A stretch of 64,000 nt of DNA from Psettodes erumei (taxonomy: Eukaryota; Chordata; Actinopteri; Pleuronectiformes; Psettodidae), in NCBI GenBank assembly GCA_016785225.1, contig JAFBJZ010000005.1:310001-374000 (forward strand), in the 5' to 3' direction. The translations under genes and the position numbers were made by a program. How positions within the stretch are numbered: position 1 is the first letter of the stretch; each line of letters opens with the position of its first letter. Below, one piece after another: positions 1 to 12,235 of this stretch. The notes below the pieces were generated by a model. That model made no database searches, was not told where the DNA came from, and saw nothing but the letters and a program-made list of their open reading frames with translations.

Positions 1-3000
1 ATAGTAGGCTAGAGCTAGCTACTAATTTTCTCTCTGTCTCTTGACTATTAGACTTTCTGTAACAAGCCCTCTCTATGTACAGGGCGATTATAGGCTTGTA
101 TTTGTTTAGTCGCTTCTTGTTGTAAAAATAATTACCATTTTTTCCCTCTCTGGTTTATAAGATGATATTCATACAGTTCCAATGATTAATTGTTATCTTT
201 CCAGAAATTTTGTAATATACATGTGAACTGTGCTCTGTCTTATATTGTGTTTTTTTCTCATATGCAAATATTAAATGAAGGGTCCACAGGATGCATTGTG
301 CACATATAACCACCAGAGGTAGCATTGTTCCTCCATGGAACAACCGCTCTCAAGATCGACGTGATCATTTGCAGTCTGATCTAAGCATAGCAAAGATATT
401 TCATTTCAAAAGATGAGTCTTTGCTTCAATATTTCCCTCACTGTTTTTGTTGTAATTTTCCCCAGTAAAGCATTCAGAGGTGATTGTGATGCATTCAACA
501 CAGGTTTCTAAATGTGAGAACTCTAGCTGTGATGCTGCTGGTTTGTTGGTTAAAAAACCCACATCTTGTTCCTCCTACATTTCCACCTCTACCTAAGGGT
601 TTGTGCATTTTGTACGCTGTGGTGTGGGCAGCCAGCGGCCGCAGTCACCAAGCTCTCTCCCTGAGAGCCTTCATTTACCTGCATCCAGGAAAAATTGTAA
701 GATAGAAGGAAACAGTGAAAGGGTGTGTGTGTTGGGCTAAAAATGAAGAGACAGGAAAGGAGGAGTGAAAGAGCATCGACATAATGAGTTTGAATGAAAG
801 GAGAGAGCTTCATAAAATGAAAGACATTTAATTAGAAAGGCAGCAAGTGAGAGATTAGAGGGACAAGAATAACATTGCGAGGAGTTAGCTGCATAAGATA
901 GCCCTGTAAAAGTGACAAAGAGCACAAGAGAGGCTGCACTGTGCCCTTCTTCTCCTCCTCTAGACCTTGGAGCAACTATCCATGAATCCAGCTTTTGTGA
1001 TGTAACAGTGTATTGACCCTTGGAGGGGCCCCAGACCAAAAGAGGGTGTTTACTCGAACACGCAAGGAGCTCTAAGCGTTTCACAGCCTCCTGTGCTCCG
1101 AGAGGGCCAGCGTTCGTTGACTGCCACTGGAAATGGCACTGGAATAGTCTCTCTCTCCCTCTCTCTCTCACTCACTCCCTCTCTCTTGGCTCCCTCCCTC
1201 CCACAGAAATAACAGAGGCACATAGAGACATAGAGACTGTATTCAATGGAAGTAAAAGTCGCTCCATCTACAGCCAGTCACATGTGCCAGAGCCGCAGAT
1301 TAACATGGTTCTGTGTGCAGTGGGAGTCCAGTCCAACACAAAGCAAATCAAGAGCTCTGAGTGACTGTTTGTTTGGAGGAGATCCACCACGTCTGTCATT
1401 AGCATGGACCGTGCTTTTCCATAAAGACCTATTCACCCTTTAACTGCATAATGTATGATGACCATAGAGAGGATGACGGCAGGAGCTGATGTCATGTCTT
1501 GAAATATCTCAGAGGTTGGACAAGCCTGCCCGAGATCAAGGAGGTTCAACATCCCCAAATAAACTGCAACAATTTGGGTGAAAAAAAATTTAATCTCTGA
1601 AAAATTTAAATTCTTTTGATGACCCAACTCTCTAGCAACAAGTTGACAAGAACGATGCTGTTTGTGGTGCTGAAAAACTTTAAGGACATTTCATATCAAT
1701 AAATACATGGCTTTCGGGGAGTTCTGGGAGTAGCTAAAGGATATTATTACTAATGATGTAGATGAAATGAGTAAATTTTGCTCTGGTCATGGCACTGTAA
1801 GAAAAGTTACAATTTATCTTACTGAGGATGTGAATGTCTGACATTCATGGCAATCTTTCCAATACTTGTTTAGATGTTTCAATCCACAAACCTGATGGTG
1901 GTGCTGGAGGAAAAGTTAGAGGATCACCAAAGCTATGAAGAAACATCACACATCATCCAGGAACAATGAACGTCTGCAACAAATATCATGACATTCAATA
2001 GCTGTCCAAGGTATTTTACTAAAAGCCTAAAGTGTCAAATTGATAAACTGAAACCTGGAGGAGTTATTCCAGTGAAGAGGAATACAAATTTTGTTCAGTT
2101 GAATGTTTGGGAGCTCTTGGATTGACTCACAGGAAAGCCTTCATTCCAGAAACTGAGATTAGTGGAAGTATGTGTCTGTCTCCATGATAATTTATGCCCT
2201 ATCCTGTTATGTGCCAATTTAACTTGACCTTAACGTGACCACAGTATACACAGTGCTGACCAAACCAGCGTTACAGTCTTCCTGTCAGGCTGAAATGTAA
2301 CATTTTCTCAGAAAGTTCTCGTAACACACCTTTTATCTTATTGTGGTATGTCCCAAGTCAGAGGGTGCAAAGTACACCTGAAAATAGAAAAGAATCTCAT
2401 ATGGGATTTTATGAGAATTCTTGGACTTAAAAATAAAGCCACATCCCACAAAAGGTTGCAAAACCCTGCATTTGTCATTGAAAGACTAACATTAAGGCAA
2501 AAAAAGATCCCCAAACAATACAGTAGCAACAACTCACTTCATGTTTAAAGGTACACCACCATACATCATAGTGGTCCCATTCAGACTGACCCTTCCCATT
2601 AAGAGGGGCAGCATACATCTACTCCTGTGTCATTCACTGGCTTAGAAAGTGGAAACAGCAGAAACTCACAATGAAGATGATGTGAGGCAATATGGTGGAA
2701 ATGTGCAATAAAATTACAGTGATGTTATGGAACAAGCTCATTTTTTTCTGTGTGAGAAAGGCAGTTATTCATACTGTTTTGTAATTATTTCCTAAATCTT
2801 TTGATGATGCACTCCTCGCCACTGAGCTTGCATCTGTTTTAGTGCTGAGTTTTTTAAAAATGATCCTTTCCAGATTCTTACACTTATTGAGTCATAAATC
2901 CAAGCCAACAAGGTTTTACAAGAAAAAAAAATGCACATTCAATGTGATGACTTTGTGCTTATACAAACAGCCTTTGTGTCTTTTATATCATGATGATTTT

Positions 3001-3540
3001 TAGCTGGAACAAAAGTGATCTGACTCCTGACATCAGTTATTTTGTTATCAAGCTTTGGATGGTGTAATATTTGTAATAGGTGCTGTTGGAACGACAAGTA
3101 AAGGAAAACAAACAAAAAAACCCAAACAAACTGAAATAAACTGCAAAACATCCTGAACAAGTTATTGCAATTATATGGTGTTTTTAATTAACTTAAGATT
3201 TTTGTCATCCTCCAATCCAATAGCCCTCAGTCCTGTTCACAGATGTCTTTGTGGGCGCACCATACTGGGCTTACGTTCCACACCCAGCGATTCTCCCACC
3301 GTTCTCACAGAGTCTCTGCATCCCAAAGGTTGGCTTCTACTGTGTTATTATCATTTATTTGCTCTCACGGGGTCGAGCCTGCATGCATTCCACTTCTCTT
3401 CTTTTATAACCAAAGCAAAAAAAACCCCAAAACCAAAAGAACAGCATCATGACAACAGTATCGTCTCTATGAGACTCTTTTTCGGCCCACTGATTCTTGA
3501 CCTTAATGTCAATATGATAATATTCTGTTGTTAGGCAGGC
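1..3540. other. Intergenic, no gene recognised
   Basis: All six frames hold only short, low-complexity or unrecognisable reading frames. I see no splice-bounded exon. The one recognisable item is a decayed repeat at about 1822-2040, listed separately. A CT-rich run lies at 1148-1195. Confidence 0.6.
1822..2040 (+). repeat. Dispersed repeat family A, copy 1 (decayed)
   Basis: It contains ordered fragments of a fish dispersed repeat: TTCATGGCAATC..CCAATA, CCTGATGGTGGTGCTGGAGG and GAGGATCACCAAAG, then a second diverged unit. The same segments recur at 4207, 27765 (reverse) and 55460. The family resembles a very common percomorph element known to me only by sequence, so I give it no name. Confidence 0.6.
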
Positions 3541-3544
3541 AGTG

Positions 3545-3740
3545 TATTCACATGACTTCCGTGTTCGCCATCTTTGCCCCCCCCCAACAGACACCGCCAT
3601 TGTTGTTTGATACACCAGCAGATGGCGCTCTAGCACTGCTGCTCTACTGCTCCGCACATGCGCAGTGGAGAATTAACGAGCGTGGCACGTGCGAAATGTC
3701 AACTTTTCGTCTTCTTGCCGTTGATACGCAGGTAACGTAA
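3545..3740. promoter_or_regulatory. Promoter/insulator-like motif cluster with CTCF core match
   Basis: Within about 190 bp there are an ETS-type site (ACTTCCGTG, about 3555), YY1-like CGCCATCTTTG (about 3568), a second CGCCATTGTTG, a full match to the CTCF core CCASYAGRKGGCRSY (CCAGCAGATGGCGCT, 3616-3630), an NRF1-like ATGCGCAG (about 3658) and a donor-like CAG|GTAACG (about 3730). Such a set is typical of TATA-less promoters or domain boundaries. No coding exon follows that I can recognise. It could instead be part of a dispersed element. Confidence 0.4.
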
Positions 3741-4206
3741 AAGTTATATTTTTTTTAATGAGACTTTGTTTATGATGAATTGTAAATGTATAGTTAGCAT
3801 TCTGTGTTGTGTTAGCAAAGAGTTTGTGGTATCAGTCTTTTTTTTTGCGTAGTTAACATTTTGTGGCCTCCACTTCTCAGTGAGTGAATGTGTGTGAAGG
3901 AGAGTAACAGGAAGGTGGCGTGTTTGTGGTGTTTCTATGAGTTTTGGCTCTCCAGTGAATGTTAGCCTGGTGTGATTGTCAGAGTAGAGTCTACGTGTAT
4001 TTTGATTTATTTTATTTTGAAGCAGTTTGCTATTGTGAGTTGAGCGCACACACAAATATTGACCTAATGATAACACTAGCTGAAATGTAAGGAGCTAACA
4101 AAGCAGCTAAAATGTATTATTTAGAGACCTTGTAATTTTCACAAAAAGTTTTATTGAATTCAAGATCTCTTAAAAGCTGAAAAATGCAGAAACCTGAGAA
4201 AAAAAA

Positions 4207-4365
4207 AATCACCAACGCCCTTATGAGTCTTCCCCTGGGGAGCATGAATGTCTGTACGTAAGTGCATGGCATTCCCAGTTCAACAGTTATTGAATTATTT
4301 CAGTCTGGACCAAAGTGGTGGACCAGCTGACCAAAGCTAAAGCTAAAGCTAATTAAAGCCATGCT
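4207..4365 (+). repeat. Dispersed repeat family A, copy 2
   Basis: It carries GGAGCATGAATGTCTGTAC and TATTTCAGTCTGGACCAAAG followed by TGGTGGACC, the diagnostic 3' end of the family, then three copies of AAAGCT. It is oriented as in copies 1 and 4. Confidence 0.65.
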
Positions 4366-7057
4366 ACTCGCGTGGTTAACTTAAAAGTGGGTTACCTGAA
4401 GCCAACGTAATCCAGGGACACGTAGACTTCATAATTCAGAAATCAGGCCTTGGACAGAGGGGCAGAACAAATCTAAGGGCAAGCTTCAGAAAGAGATTAG
4501 AAACAGTAAGAATTAAGGGGTGAGTGGAGCAAAGGGTGCTTATTTGTCCAGGAGAAAATAAGCATACAGTCTGATGGAAACATTATAGTCACCTTATCCT
4601 CCAGCCAAACCACACACCGTGTGTGATGGCTTAGCAGCAGCAAGGAAGATGTATGTTTTTCATACCTAAACACACTGCAGGTATACGCAGGAGACAGAAG
4701 TATTATCATTACACAAATTTATTTTGGCTAGGGAGGAAATGGTAATGTGTGTTGGGTGTAACAATCTGTTAGAATAATAGGCAGTCTCGATTTTGCCTTC
4801 AGCACCCACGTGCTCTTCGTACACTGAATGTTTGTTCCCCCGTGCACTGTCAGACTTAATTTACGCCGCATACTGACACCTCACCTTGGGCTACCGCATT
4901 GACTTGGAACTCCCACTTTGTTGCATTCATGCACCGCCCGCTACTTCACCATGCCCACTTCACGGGAACACAAAAAATGCCAAATGAGCAGGAAAAGGTT
5001 GCCGAATTATCATTTCAAAGTGACAAAAAATACCAACTTGTTGTAGAGCTGCAGGCGAGCAAAACTCACCAGAGCTGACAAGGTGGCTTTGTTTAGTTTT
5101 TCTCATGTTTTGCTGGCTTTTGACTGAATCACTACCATGCACGTAGCTTTGATTTTTATGGGAAAAAAATTCTCGTTATTTTAATATATGTTGCAGAGTT
5201 ACAATTTAGGATCATTAAGGTCAACTAGAGGCATGTTTATGGGATGGGATGGCTTCTTCAGTATTTTTCAACATGGAGGGAGGATCTTGGTGTCAAGATG
5301 ATGGAAGACGAATGGGAAAGAGCACAGGGCAAGGTTTCTCTCACCAAGTACTTCAAAGTGCTCAGAGTTTCCTTCTAAAAGGATAGATTGAAAAATCAGT
5401 GTGGTCTTCATCTCCACCGCTATGGGATCTGTGGCTTGGCTTGGCTCTGCGCAGAGGTCCCGATTCAAAAACTTAACAGTATCCAAAAAAATCCCATCTA
5501 TCAACCAAACTCTGTAATAACGTTTAATAATAGTTTGTAAAAAGGTCTTTTGAAACTGTTTTTAAGAGCAAATGTTAAAAGATGAATATCCCACATGTCA
5601 GAATTGTTTGGAGTATAAAAACGTTTAGGTAAATGTTAGAAATAGTAATTAAACTAAATTTATTTGTATGACTGGAGGAGTGACAAAAAAACCTGAAGAA
5701 ATGCTGGAAAGAACTATGAGCTTTTCTTTACTGCTTTTAATTGTGTCGCTTCTGTCACCACCTCTTTTAACCTCCATAAATGATCATTTAGTTTAGATGA
5801 TGACCTGACCACAAGTATGTCATCGCTTGAATGATTCACGAGGCCTTTTTGAATCAAACGTGTGTTTTTGTTCCTACAATAAAGCAATTCTTTCCCATAA
5901 GATAACTAAACGTCCTGCAGCTCGAGGAATGAAGAAACAGAATGACGAGCATTTTTCAGCTGCTATTTCTGCTCTTTTACATCATATAAGCTTTCCTATT
6001 GCTTGCCAGAGGAAATGAAATGTTTATTATATAGCCCCGAGGGCTCTTGCAGAGAGAGTTTTGATAGACTTAAAGAAAGGATAAGCTTTTCCTCTCTCCG
6101 CTTCAAACTTGGCTTCCTCCCATGGCACATGAGAGGCAGGAGGTAGAGGTGGGGGTCACTGAAATAGTAAAGGAGAACCAGCAGAAGGATGAGAGGGCAG
6201 AGGGAGTTAAGACTGGCAGCACAGCCCGAGCTCTGCCAATCTCCTACATGTGCTCTGTTGGACATGACAAAGCTGAGTGCATCTGCCCATGTAAGCCCTT
6301 CCACCGCTCCAGGATAGCTCCTCATGACCTGCCCACTGGGAGGCCTCAATTTAAATGAATGGATCCTAAACCTGTTCAGTGCCTTCCCTTTCCTTCTGAT
6401 ATTTTCATAAATGGTGGCCAAGCTGGTAGATTTAGAAATTAATGCAATAAATGGGGGGTGAATGAGGAAGGTTTACCCAAGGGCTCTTTTTGCTACAGCA
6501 AACCCAATTTATTTTTCTCGACAGTAGATTTGAAAGAATATTGTCTTCTTATCAGTGAACATACGAGATTTCATTATTGGAAAGCTTGAGGCTAAGGCGG
6601 GCACAGTAAGTCTCTTAGGGTCTGTGTATTAAGAAGAAACATTCAGTTTGACCATGCTAATGATGATGGCCTGTGTCCGGAGGAGGAAGCTAGATCACAC
6701 AGCCCCACGACTCAGGTCCGTAAGAAAATTCTGTAATTTCCTGCAGCCGCTGCGGCCACAGTGATAATATCCCGCTATCAGAGCCATCTGAAAGTTATTC
6801 CCAGGCACAGCCACTGGCCTGGAACCGTTTTGTTTTACAGGACAGTTGACGATAGACATTCACAGAGAGTGCTTACTTGTGCTGTTGTAGTATGAACACA
6901 AGCGGCAGCATTAGGAAATGATTATTTGGTTTTCTTGATGAAAAGAAGACTGATACCACTCTCTTATCTGTCAGGGCTGTAGCAAAAAAAACAACCCCAA
7001 AAACCTGTTGCCCATCCACGAACATAGAGATCCTGAAAGAGCCAGGCTTGGGAGGTA

Positions 7058-7059
<2 letters not shown>

Positions 7060-7098
<39 letters not shown>
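7060..7098. repeat. (TG)n microsatellite
   Basis: About 19 uninterrupted TG units in the intergenic region. Confidence 0.95.
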
Positions 7099-7102
<4 letters not shown>

Positions 7103-10100
7103 TGTGCGGAGGAAGTGATGGTAGAGAAGGAAGTATGGGAGCAGTAGCTGATACATTTGAGTGAAAGACCATCTGTTTTGAGGGCTCTGGGGATCCGGGG
7201 GACTGAGGGAGGAGTGACACTTCCTGACCACTTCTTGAATTATGTCAGAACGATGGCAACAGAGAAGTTACAGGCTAATTCAAAAGTTAAGGGGAGCCTG
7301 TGGCCAAGGCGACCTAAGGTTTCAGTACCTGTCTTCTCTGATTATTCGACACGTATTCCACTCCTGACATTTTAAGATTCCTTAAAGAGCCCTGTGTCCA
7401 GAATAGGAATGGATTGTGGCTCTGTTTGACAGGTGATAAGACCTGAATTGGGAATTAGATTTAATCTGGAGATGAACTGCAAACTGAGGTGGGATTTCAT
7501 TATGCTGTGAATTGAATTGGAACTCGCCTGGAATTTAAAATGAGTCTTCTCCTACTGTACATGCTGTCAGAGTCTACTGTTTATGGAGGACGGAGCTTGA
7601 AAGGTGGAATTTCACAGCACCCGATCCAGCCAGTTCCTCTCACACATGCACATCTGAGACCCTGCATACCCGTGCACACACTTGTAGTATATACAGTACA
7701 TCTTCTATGCTTATGCTCACACAGGTGTGGACTAGCTTCCTGGTGGGTTGTTCCTTTCTGAAGGTGCCAAGGTTGGTCTTGTGTCAATACTCTCTCTGGT
7801 GGCTGAAAAATGTGTCAGGAATGAAAAGAGGCAAACGCTATACTGCCTCAGACCCTTCTGCTCCGCTTCTATAGATTGCAAGATATTATTTTATTTTCCT
7901 ATTTTTCTTGCCTGCCACGCGTGTGGATTCCTACAGTCCTTCCTAAAAGGAATCTGTAAGGCACTGTGCAGAAATTATGGGAAAAATTTTTGAATTATGA
8001 TAATTGTGATATGACATATGAAAAAGCAAAGCACTCCCCAGAGTTATTCATGTTTTCTTTGGACCTTGACTGAGAGGAGAAAAAAAAACTGCAATGCCCT
8101 CGGCAGAGTTTCTCAAAGCAATGTAACTCTATTGAATCGCACAATAATTTCTCCATTAATAATAAAAATAAACATAATAACTTTCACAAAAGAAACCAAG
8201 TGGAAACAGCCATTTCCAAAATTATGACAAAGTTATCGATATGATAAATCATGTTTACAGGATTCAAGCCATTCTTTTTTTAAGTTGTCGCTTCATATTA
8301 AACATTGACATTTTAGTGAAAGACTGAACGTTACTGTTAATAATATTTGAACACTTGCTGAGCAGAGAGTAAGGCGTGAGAGCCGCTGAGTTACAGGTTT
8401 ACGGTAAACGTGCATTATTCTAGCACCTTACACCTACCGAGAAACCTTGGACACCAAAATACAGCAAGAAAATCGCAAACACTGCAGAAATCAATCTAAA
8501 AACAGCACGCAGACGGGAACCTCAGCTCCATATTTCACTCTTCAACAAGTCAGGTCTGTTTGGTGTTGACACTCTCACTCCAGGGTAGCCAGGTCCGTGC
8601 GCCTGCCCCCAGAAGAGCCAGTCTCCCCCAGCAGGTTATTCTGGCCTTATTATGAGAACTCAACGTGCTCATTATGGTTGTGGCACTGTTTTTCGGGGTG
8701 GCTGTCTACTCTGGTGTGCCAACGCTGGAAATGCTTGCGGCGAGCGAATGACAGGGAGACAGCGAGAGACGGACAGACAAAGAGAGGAGAGTGAAGGGAA
8801 CGGGGAGCGATGAGGAGGATTAAGCGGACAAAAGTGAAGAAGACAGATGAGTCAGAGTAGGTTTGGCGGATTAAAGGAAAAAGACAAAGGGAAATAGAGA
8901 GGTGCCAACACGGGACTGACGGTGGCAGAAATCACAGCAGACAGGAGCTTGTTTGACCGCTTTCCACCTCCCAGGACATCACCAAACCATCCCTATACAC
9001 AGGAAGGAGACAGAACCAGGAACACAAACAAGCGGACTGAACCACCTGTAAAGGAAAAACACAAACCACAGAGACGCTTCACATATACACACACACAGAC
9101 ACACACATTCCTGGTATGAACGGTCTTCTTGTGTGCAGCGGAGCTGAGAGAGACAGCACTGTCTGGTTCACCGCCACCACCTCCGTAACCCCTGCCACTG
9201 CCCAGCATGAAAACACACCTACACAGAGGTGACTGTCTTTACAACCTATTTATTTGCTGAGTGACGTGAGGTTACTTTATGTCTTCACGTGCTCTGAAAA
9301 CACCTCTGTTTTCTTGATTTAGGTAGCATCCGCACTTAGCTGCTGTGAAATGTGAATGAGTGTGAGAAGTTTGGTGAAACCCCAGTCATTTTTGCTCACT
9401 TCTTGTGTTTAATCAATCATCATTGTACTAATGAAGGGCTTTGTCACCTGGAAACAATTCAAAACATGGTACTTAGTGTGTTTAAAAAAAAACAGGGGTG
9501 ACATCCCGATGAATATAAACCATGAGAAACATGTGAACACCAAACCAAGCCCAGAACCCAGTTTACTTAGATTTGAGTCTGGAAAAAACCCCCTGTATTG
9601 GCTGTTTATGGATATGTACAGTACACAGCTCACTGTAAACACTGATATGCAAACAGCCTGTGTTGCTATTACTCTTGCCGTGCATCAAAGAACAGTCTTG
9701 TGTCCTCACTAGGCCCAGGCTGCAATTTGGGCTCAAGGCGTGGCCCGGCACCCATTGGGCTGTGTCCGCCCTGAGTACCAGTAATGACCCCTTCCCTATG
9801 GGGAGCGTTTGATCTGGGCTGCCTGTGTGCTTCAGCAGGGCCTATTTCTGGAGCGTGGGGGGGATAAAGGGAGCTTTCAGACGTGGTGCCAATGACCATA
9901 ATTAAGCAGCTTTAAGGGGTGGCAGTGAGCGCGCTAGCAAGCGCGGAGTTTGTAATTTGGAAGATGGGGGCTGAGTCGCTGTGGCTCATTGGAAGTACAT
10001 GGGAGGGTTGGGTGGCACCCAGCGCTGAAACACAAGTGACAGAGTGTGTGAAGGGGACTGTAAAGAGGATGTTAATGACTCGCGTCCATTAGCACCCACC

Positions 10101-11394
10101 CTGGGGCCGGCTGACCAACAGCCTGGGGCTGAAACACAGGGAGATCGCCGTAGCTGACACACGCAGTCGGCCCCGCCCTAACAGAGTGTCTTTCACAGCG
10201 ACCTTTCAGCGCTGGCCGGTCCGCTTGGAGCGGGAGCTGTAATGGACCCGGAGTCACAAGCGTCCTCCCTCTGCCAGCTGTTTGTCCACTGACGTTGCTG
10301 TGTGCTGCTCTCACCTGGACAAGCAGTTTGCTGTGACACACGTTTGTAGAATGTTTAGCTATATTCATTTGGGGAGTTTAAGGTGGTGTTTATGTGATAA
10401 CATCGCCCTATTTCGGAAACTGTCCAGTCATTCACTTCAAATTTGATTTAATTTGGATCAAAACAAGATCGCTAGAAAAAAAAATTCTTGCCCCTTATTT
10501 AGAAAAATCATCTATGAATGGCCGAAGCCCACGCAGGTACTGTATGTGCCTCTCAGAAATGCCCGAGGCAATTAATTCAGTGGAAGTGGGAGGTGGCTTT
10601 ACTGTTCATTCATTTGCCCTGCAGGTTAAAGGATATGTTCACCAAATTTACAGAAACAAGACACTTACCTCTCGTGTCATCTAACCCTGCAGATGGTTTT
10701 GTTTTGTTTTTCTGCCCGTGAGGTTTTGAGGCTCTGTTTTGGAAAGGTGAGTGGAATATTTTGTGCGTTGCTCACAGCAATTAAAAAAAAGCCAACCAAT
10801 CCCTGTGGACAGTCCTTACTGTGAGCAATTTCCACTGGAAACACTTTCTACTGACAAAATAGTCCTTATGTAAACTACCTCCTTTCCTAAGTGGGCGCAC
10901 AGCGTGTCTTGTCACCCTGTTAAGCGTACGCGTTCGTGAAACATCTCAAACAGATGTCAGGGGGTAATTACTGGCTCTTGTGGCTGTGCGGAGGTGTTTG
11001 GTAGGCCTCGTCCTGCACCGGGCCGTGACCCCTCTTAAGGTAATGGGAGCTGGTCCAGGTGCTGCTCCTTGCCAGCGTCGCGATTAACGCAATGGGCAAA
11101 ACTGTTGTGTATCGCAAAATATCTTAACGAGAGACTTTGCGGCGTTCAGACCACATTACGACTTTGCGTGTGACAAAAGAAAAAGAGGGGATTTTTGCAG
11201 AAAATGAGCATTTCTGTTGAATGCCTCCAACAGATTAGTACTCTTCCACAACTTCCTTCATATTTGAACTCCAGTGGGAGATGAAACACTCTTGTAAAGT
11301 TCTTCTCTGCAAAACTCTGCTAAGTTCCCACACACCATGTCCCATACTGCACACACCGAGTTATAATACAGTGGACAGATAAAGTGGAGTCTCT

Positions 11395-12235
11395 GGAGCG
11401 GCCGCAGGCATCCCTGCTTCGGTCATGAAGCGCTGCCCCACGGGTGTCACGGTTCATTCATTTGGTTTACCGGTGCATGGGGCTTTGGGCAGGATCCATG
11501 TGGCCACCCCCCTGGAGAAGGCGTGTAGTTGCTCGACGCAACCGCTGGGTTTGTAACTTGACACCTGGCCGTGCGGCGCTTTCTGCCATCGCTTTACCCA
11601 CAGAAACCCTATTTAAAAAGGAAAGGGATGAGTCCAGCGCTCCTGACTCCGTAACCCCCCTCCAAAACGAACCCAGCTTTCTCTCCGGCTGCGCGTCCCT
11701 CAACCTGGATCGGCATAAATGAATGAAACACAGGGGAATATCGACAGACAACCGCACAGGAAAACTCTCTGTCAAACCAGCCTGCCAGGAGGAATTTATG
11801 TCGGGCTTGACAGGCAATTCAACATGAGTTTTTCCCTCTGGAAGTTCATCCCCAGCTTGTCAAATGTGTAAAACGGCCACCGGTGTCTTCTGCCCCCCTT
11901 GCAAAGGAGTCACGCTGTGATTAACGGATCAGGTTTTTGACTGCCAGGACAAATGAATACAAATGAATTTAGGCACCCGAAGGAGAGATTGCAGAACCTC
12001 TCATCTAGACACAAAGTAAGTGACGTTTGTTTTCATCCCCATTTGACTTCATTGTTTCGTGCGAAAGCGCCGAGGTGCGACCGGTAACCGGCGTGCGCCG
12101 AGCCGCGGAGCTCCATGTGCGAGGCTACCTGCGATGTGCCGGCTGGCTGCGGGCCAGCAGCGGTGTCCGCTGGGGACCCTCAGGCTTTGTATGGGGTCTG
12201 TTTGGACCACGGGGGTCATTTGTCATCAGGTGACG
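11395..12235 (+). promoter_or_regulatory. CpG-rich putative col27a1 promoter and 5' UTR
   Basis: This stretch is visibly richer in CpG than its surroundings, with dense runs near 11395-11760 and 12058-12180 on either side of exon 1. A TATA-like sequence, TATTTAAAA, sits at 11610-11618, which would place a start site around 11640 and give a 5' UTR of about 320 bases. An ATG at 11953, ten bases before the proposed start and in another frame, would be an overlapping upstream ORF. It reads through exon 1 and ends at a TGA near the end of exon 2. The location is inferred from composition and exon 1; the transcription start is not visible directly. Confidence 0.55.
11963..12015 (+). CDS. col27a1: col27a1 exon 1, start codon and N-terminus of signal peptide
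   Basis: The coding part begins at ATG 11963 and encodes MNLGTRRRDCRTSHLDT plus two bases of a Lys codon, followed by the strong donor gtaagtg at 12016. I chose this ATG because its frame leaves two bases over, exactly what exon 2 needs. The Arg-rich n-region leads into the hydrophobic core in exon 2. The nearby ATG at 11953 is in another frame and closes in exon 2. Both ATGs have C at -3, a weak start context. Human COL27A1 also has a basic stretch before its signal core. There is no transcript evidence. Confidence 0.75.

Larger units (their letters stand above)
3741..11394. other. Intergenic, upstream of col27a1
   Basis: No reading frame resembles a known protein. The frames of 100-141 codons at 3744-4076 and 5996-6421 (both minus) lack domain or composition signals. 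Contents I can name: repeat family A copy at 4207-4365, a (TG)n tract at 7060-7098 and a short CA run near 9085-9110. From about 9.7 kb the DNA becomes more GC-rich toward the promoter. Confidence 0.6.

Noticed and set aside
5996..6421. 141-codon minus-strand frame upstream of the gene
   Set aside because: It has a leucine-rich stretch but no family resemblance, and the overlapping plus-strand frame is equally open. No supporting signals.
1..11394. Possible neighbouring gene such as the kif12 ortholog next to COL27A1 in human
   Set aside because: I looked for kinesin-like or other conserved exons with splice sites and found none; synteny cannot be confirmed here.
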